DNA from: Paenibacillus sp. NEAU-GSW1
GTDB taxonomy: Bacteria; Bacillota; Bacilli; Paenibacillales; Paenibacillaceae
Length of the DNA stretch: 64,000 bases
Assembly (NCBI RefSeq): GCF_009737085.1
Contig: NZ_WOVL01000007.1
Span: 62,001 to 126,000 of the forward strand
Direction of reading: 5' to 3'
Each line of letters starts with the position of its first letter. Within the stretch, counting starts at the first letter, position 1. This document shows, piece by piece, positions 62,823-64,000 of this stretch. The notes below the pieces were generated by a model. It had not been told where the DNA came from. It made no database searches and saw only the letters and a list, made by a program, of their open reading frames with translations. Both the position numbers and the translations under genes were made by a program.

Positions 62823-64000
62823 ATGAAAAGACATATTGAACGTTGGAAGCCAAACCGCATTATATTTTTTAACTATTGGTACTTCCCGAACGAAGAATAT
62901 AAATTCAGAAATGGCAGACTCCTCATTAAAGGTCACAATGGTGCAGGAAAGTCCATTGCCATGAATACGGTCTTTACCTTCCTTATCGACGGCAACAAAG
63001 ACCCAAAACGCCTGGACCCGTTTGAATCGAGCGACCGCAAGTTTTATGATATTTTGCTTGGCGAAGAGTCGCTCAACAAAGACATTACAGAGCGTATTGG
63101 TTACGTTGTTGTTGAGTACAAACTTGGCGACAAGGAAGAGTACATGACAACAGGCATCGGCATGTATGCCAAACGAAAAAACCGGAAGATGGAGGATGCA
63201 TGGGGCTTTGTTATCCCGAATCGTCGTGTTAAAAAAGGAAAAAATTTACTATCACTTTATAAAACCGAGATGCTGGACGGTTCCCTCGAAAACATCCCGT
63301 TCGATAGAAAACAATTCGTAAACGAAGTTGGAGACTCCGGTCATGTGGTGGATTTAAACCAGTATGCCAAACTCATCAATGACAAACTTTTTGGTTTCCC
63401 TGATGAATCCGGACTCAAACTGTTTACGGATGTGCTTGTTCGCCTGAAAAGCCCGAAGCTTACAAAAGGTGGGGGACCTGATGATCTGAAGGATACTCTC
63501 AATCATTCCTTGCCTTCATTAACCGAGCAAGAATTATCGGCACTGACTACAACCGTACAAGCACAAGACCAAACCCAGCGCGAAATCATGAAGACGAAAG
63601 CAGACCTATCGTTCGCCGTTAAACTCGACAAAGGCTACGACGATTACGTTTCTTACGTGTTTGCGGATAAGGCAAAACATTTCATCGATAACATGCAAGA
63701 GCTGCAAAACGTGAACGCCGTATATGACGCCATACTTGCTGAAATTGCCGATAAAACCGAAGCATTTAATGCTGCCGAGCTTCAAATCCAAGAGATTAAA
63801 AGTGAAATCGAGGGGCTTAAAGAAGCAAGGTCTGAACTTAAACATGACGAAGTTAGCAATCTTGAAGATGCACTCAATTCGGCTAAAAATACATTTCAAA
63901 AGTTAGATGGCGACAAAACAGACAAGTCGTCCCGTTTCGACAACAAAAAACAAGCATTATCATCCGAGCAAGATGTCCGCCGCAAAATAGAAGACGACCT
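62823..64000 (+). CDS. jetC: Wadjet type II JetC SMC-like ATPase (5' part)
   Basis: The ATG at 62823 has GAAGGGAG upstream, and the frame is open to the window end (392 codons). IERWKPNRIIFFNYWYFP, the strand YKFRNGRLLIKG and the Walker A GHNGAGKSIAMN (about 40-52) match the TIGR02680 head. From about residue 280 the sequence becomes a long heptad-rich coiled coil (ELQIQEIKSEIEGLKEARS). The C-terminal head and the partner jetD (topoisomerase VI-like nuclease) would lie beyond the edge. Confidence 0.86.
   Translation, partial: MKRHIERWKPNRIIFFNYWYFPNEEYKFRNGRLLIKGHNGAGKSIAMNTVFTFLIDGNKDPKRLDPFESSDRKFYDILLGEESLNKDITERIGYVVVEYKLGDKEEYMTTGIGMYAKRKNRKMEDAWGFVIPNRRVKKGKNLLSLYKTEMLDGSLENIPFDRKQFVNEVGDSGHVVDLNQYAKLINDKLFGFPDESGLKLFTDVLVRLKSPKLTKGGGPDDLKDTLNHSLPSLTEQELSALTTTVQAQDQTQREIMKTKADLSFAVKLDKGYDDYVSYVFADKAKHFIDNMQELQNVNAVYDAILAEIADKTEAFNAAELQIQEIKSEIEGLKEARSELKHDEVSNLEDALNSAKNTFQKLDGDKTDKSSRFDNKKQALSSEQDVRRKIEDD

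Overview
The window is a chromosomal segment of a spore-forming, low-to-moderate-GC Gram-positive bacterium, most likely Paenibacillus or a close relative. This rests on four things: a Bacillus-type purine operon (purK-B-C-S-Q-L-F-M-N-H-D), strong AGGAGG-type ribosome sites with GTG/TTG starts, a tlp spore-protein gene behind a sigma-G-like promoter, and YerC, YerB-like, Pit and RlmCD homologues. The genus is inference; no rRNA or tRNA gene is present.

Positions 1-12145 hold the 3' part of the purine operon, from the last codons of purK to purD and a terminator. Two intergenic insertions interrupt it: a nested palindrome of about 170 bp between purC and purS, and four copies of a 20-bp palindrome between purN and purH. 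Positions 12140-30919 are ordinary chromosome: a DHA2-type multidrug exporter with a divergent TetR regulator, small Paenibacillus-type hypotheticals, a DinB-fold protein, a lipoprotein NodB deacetylase, an FG-GAP-like lipoprotein followed by a two-component system, an alpha/beta hydrolase, a DUF3048 lipoprotein, a putatively PhoP-controlled Pit phosphate transporter with its PhoU-like partner, a 113-bp tandem repeat carrying the same palindrome, tlp, yerC, cbiX, a diacylglycerol kinase, a MITE-like repeat and an RlmCD-type methyltransferase.

From about 31 kb to the right edge the sequence becomes a patchwork with mostly higher AT content: an accessory and defence island. It opens with decayed genes (an IS1595-type transposase remnant, a zeta-toxin-like kinase with its middle missing, a VWA protein lacking its metal-binding loop) mixed with intact genes (GNAT, SAM methyltransferase, WYL regulator, ADP-ribosylglycohydrolase). 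Then come: (a) a HIRAN protein with an AddB-like/AddA-like helicase-nuclease pair; (b) an extended type III-like restriction-modification locus: SNF2 helicase, DUF4391 protein, XRE regulator, Mod methyltransferase, Res helicase-nuclease; (c) a McrBC-like pair followed by a RelA/SpoT-type HD hydrolase; (d) a degraded junction; (e) a type II Wadjet locus (JetA, JetB and the first third of JetC), cut by the window end.

The island modules are transcribed left to right and separated by terminators. Three of the transcription units (before the VWA gene, the HIRAN gene and the degraded junction) begin just after a terminator with the same extended motif: a LexA/DinR-like dyad GAAC-N4-(A/G)TTCG, one base, TGACA. 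This suggests shared, perhaps DNA-damage-linked, control. No integrase, tRNA attachment site or CRISPR array was found.
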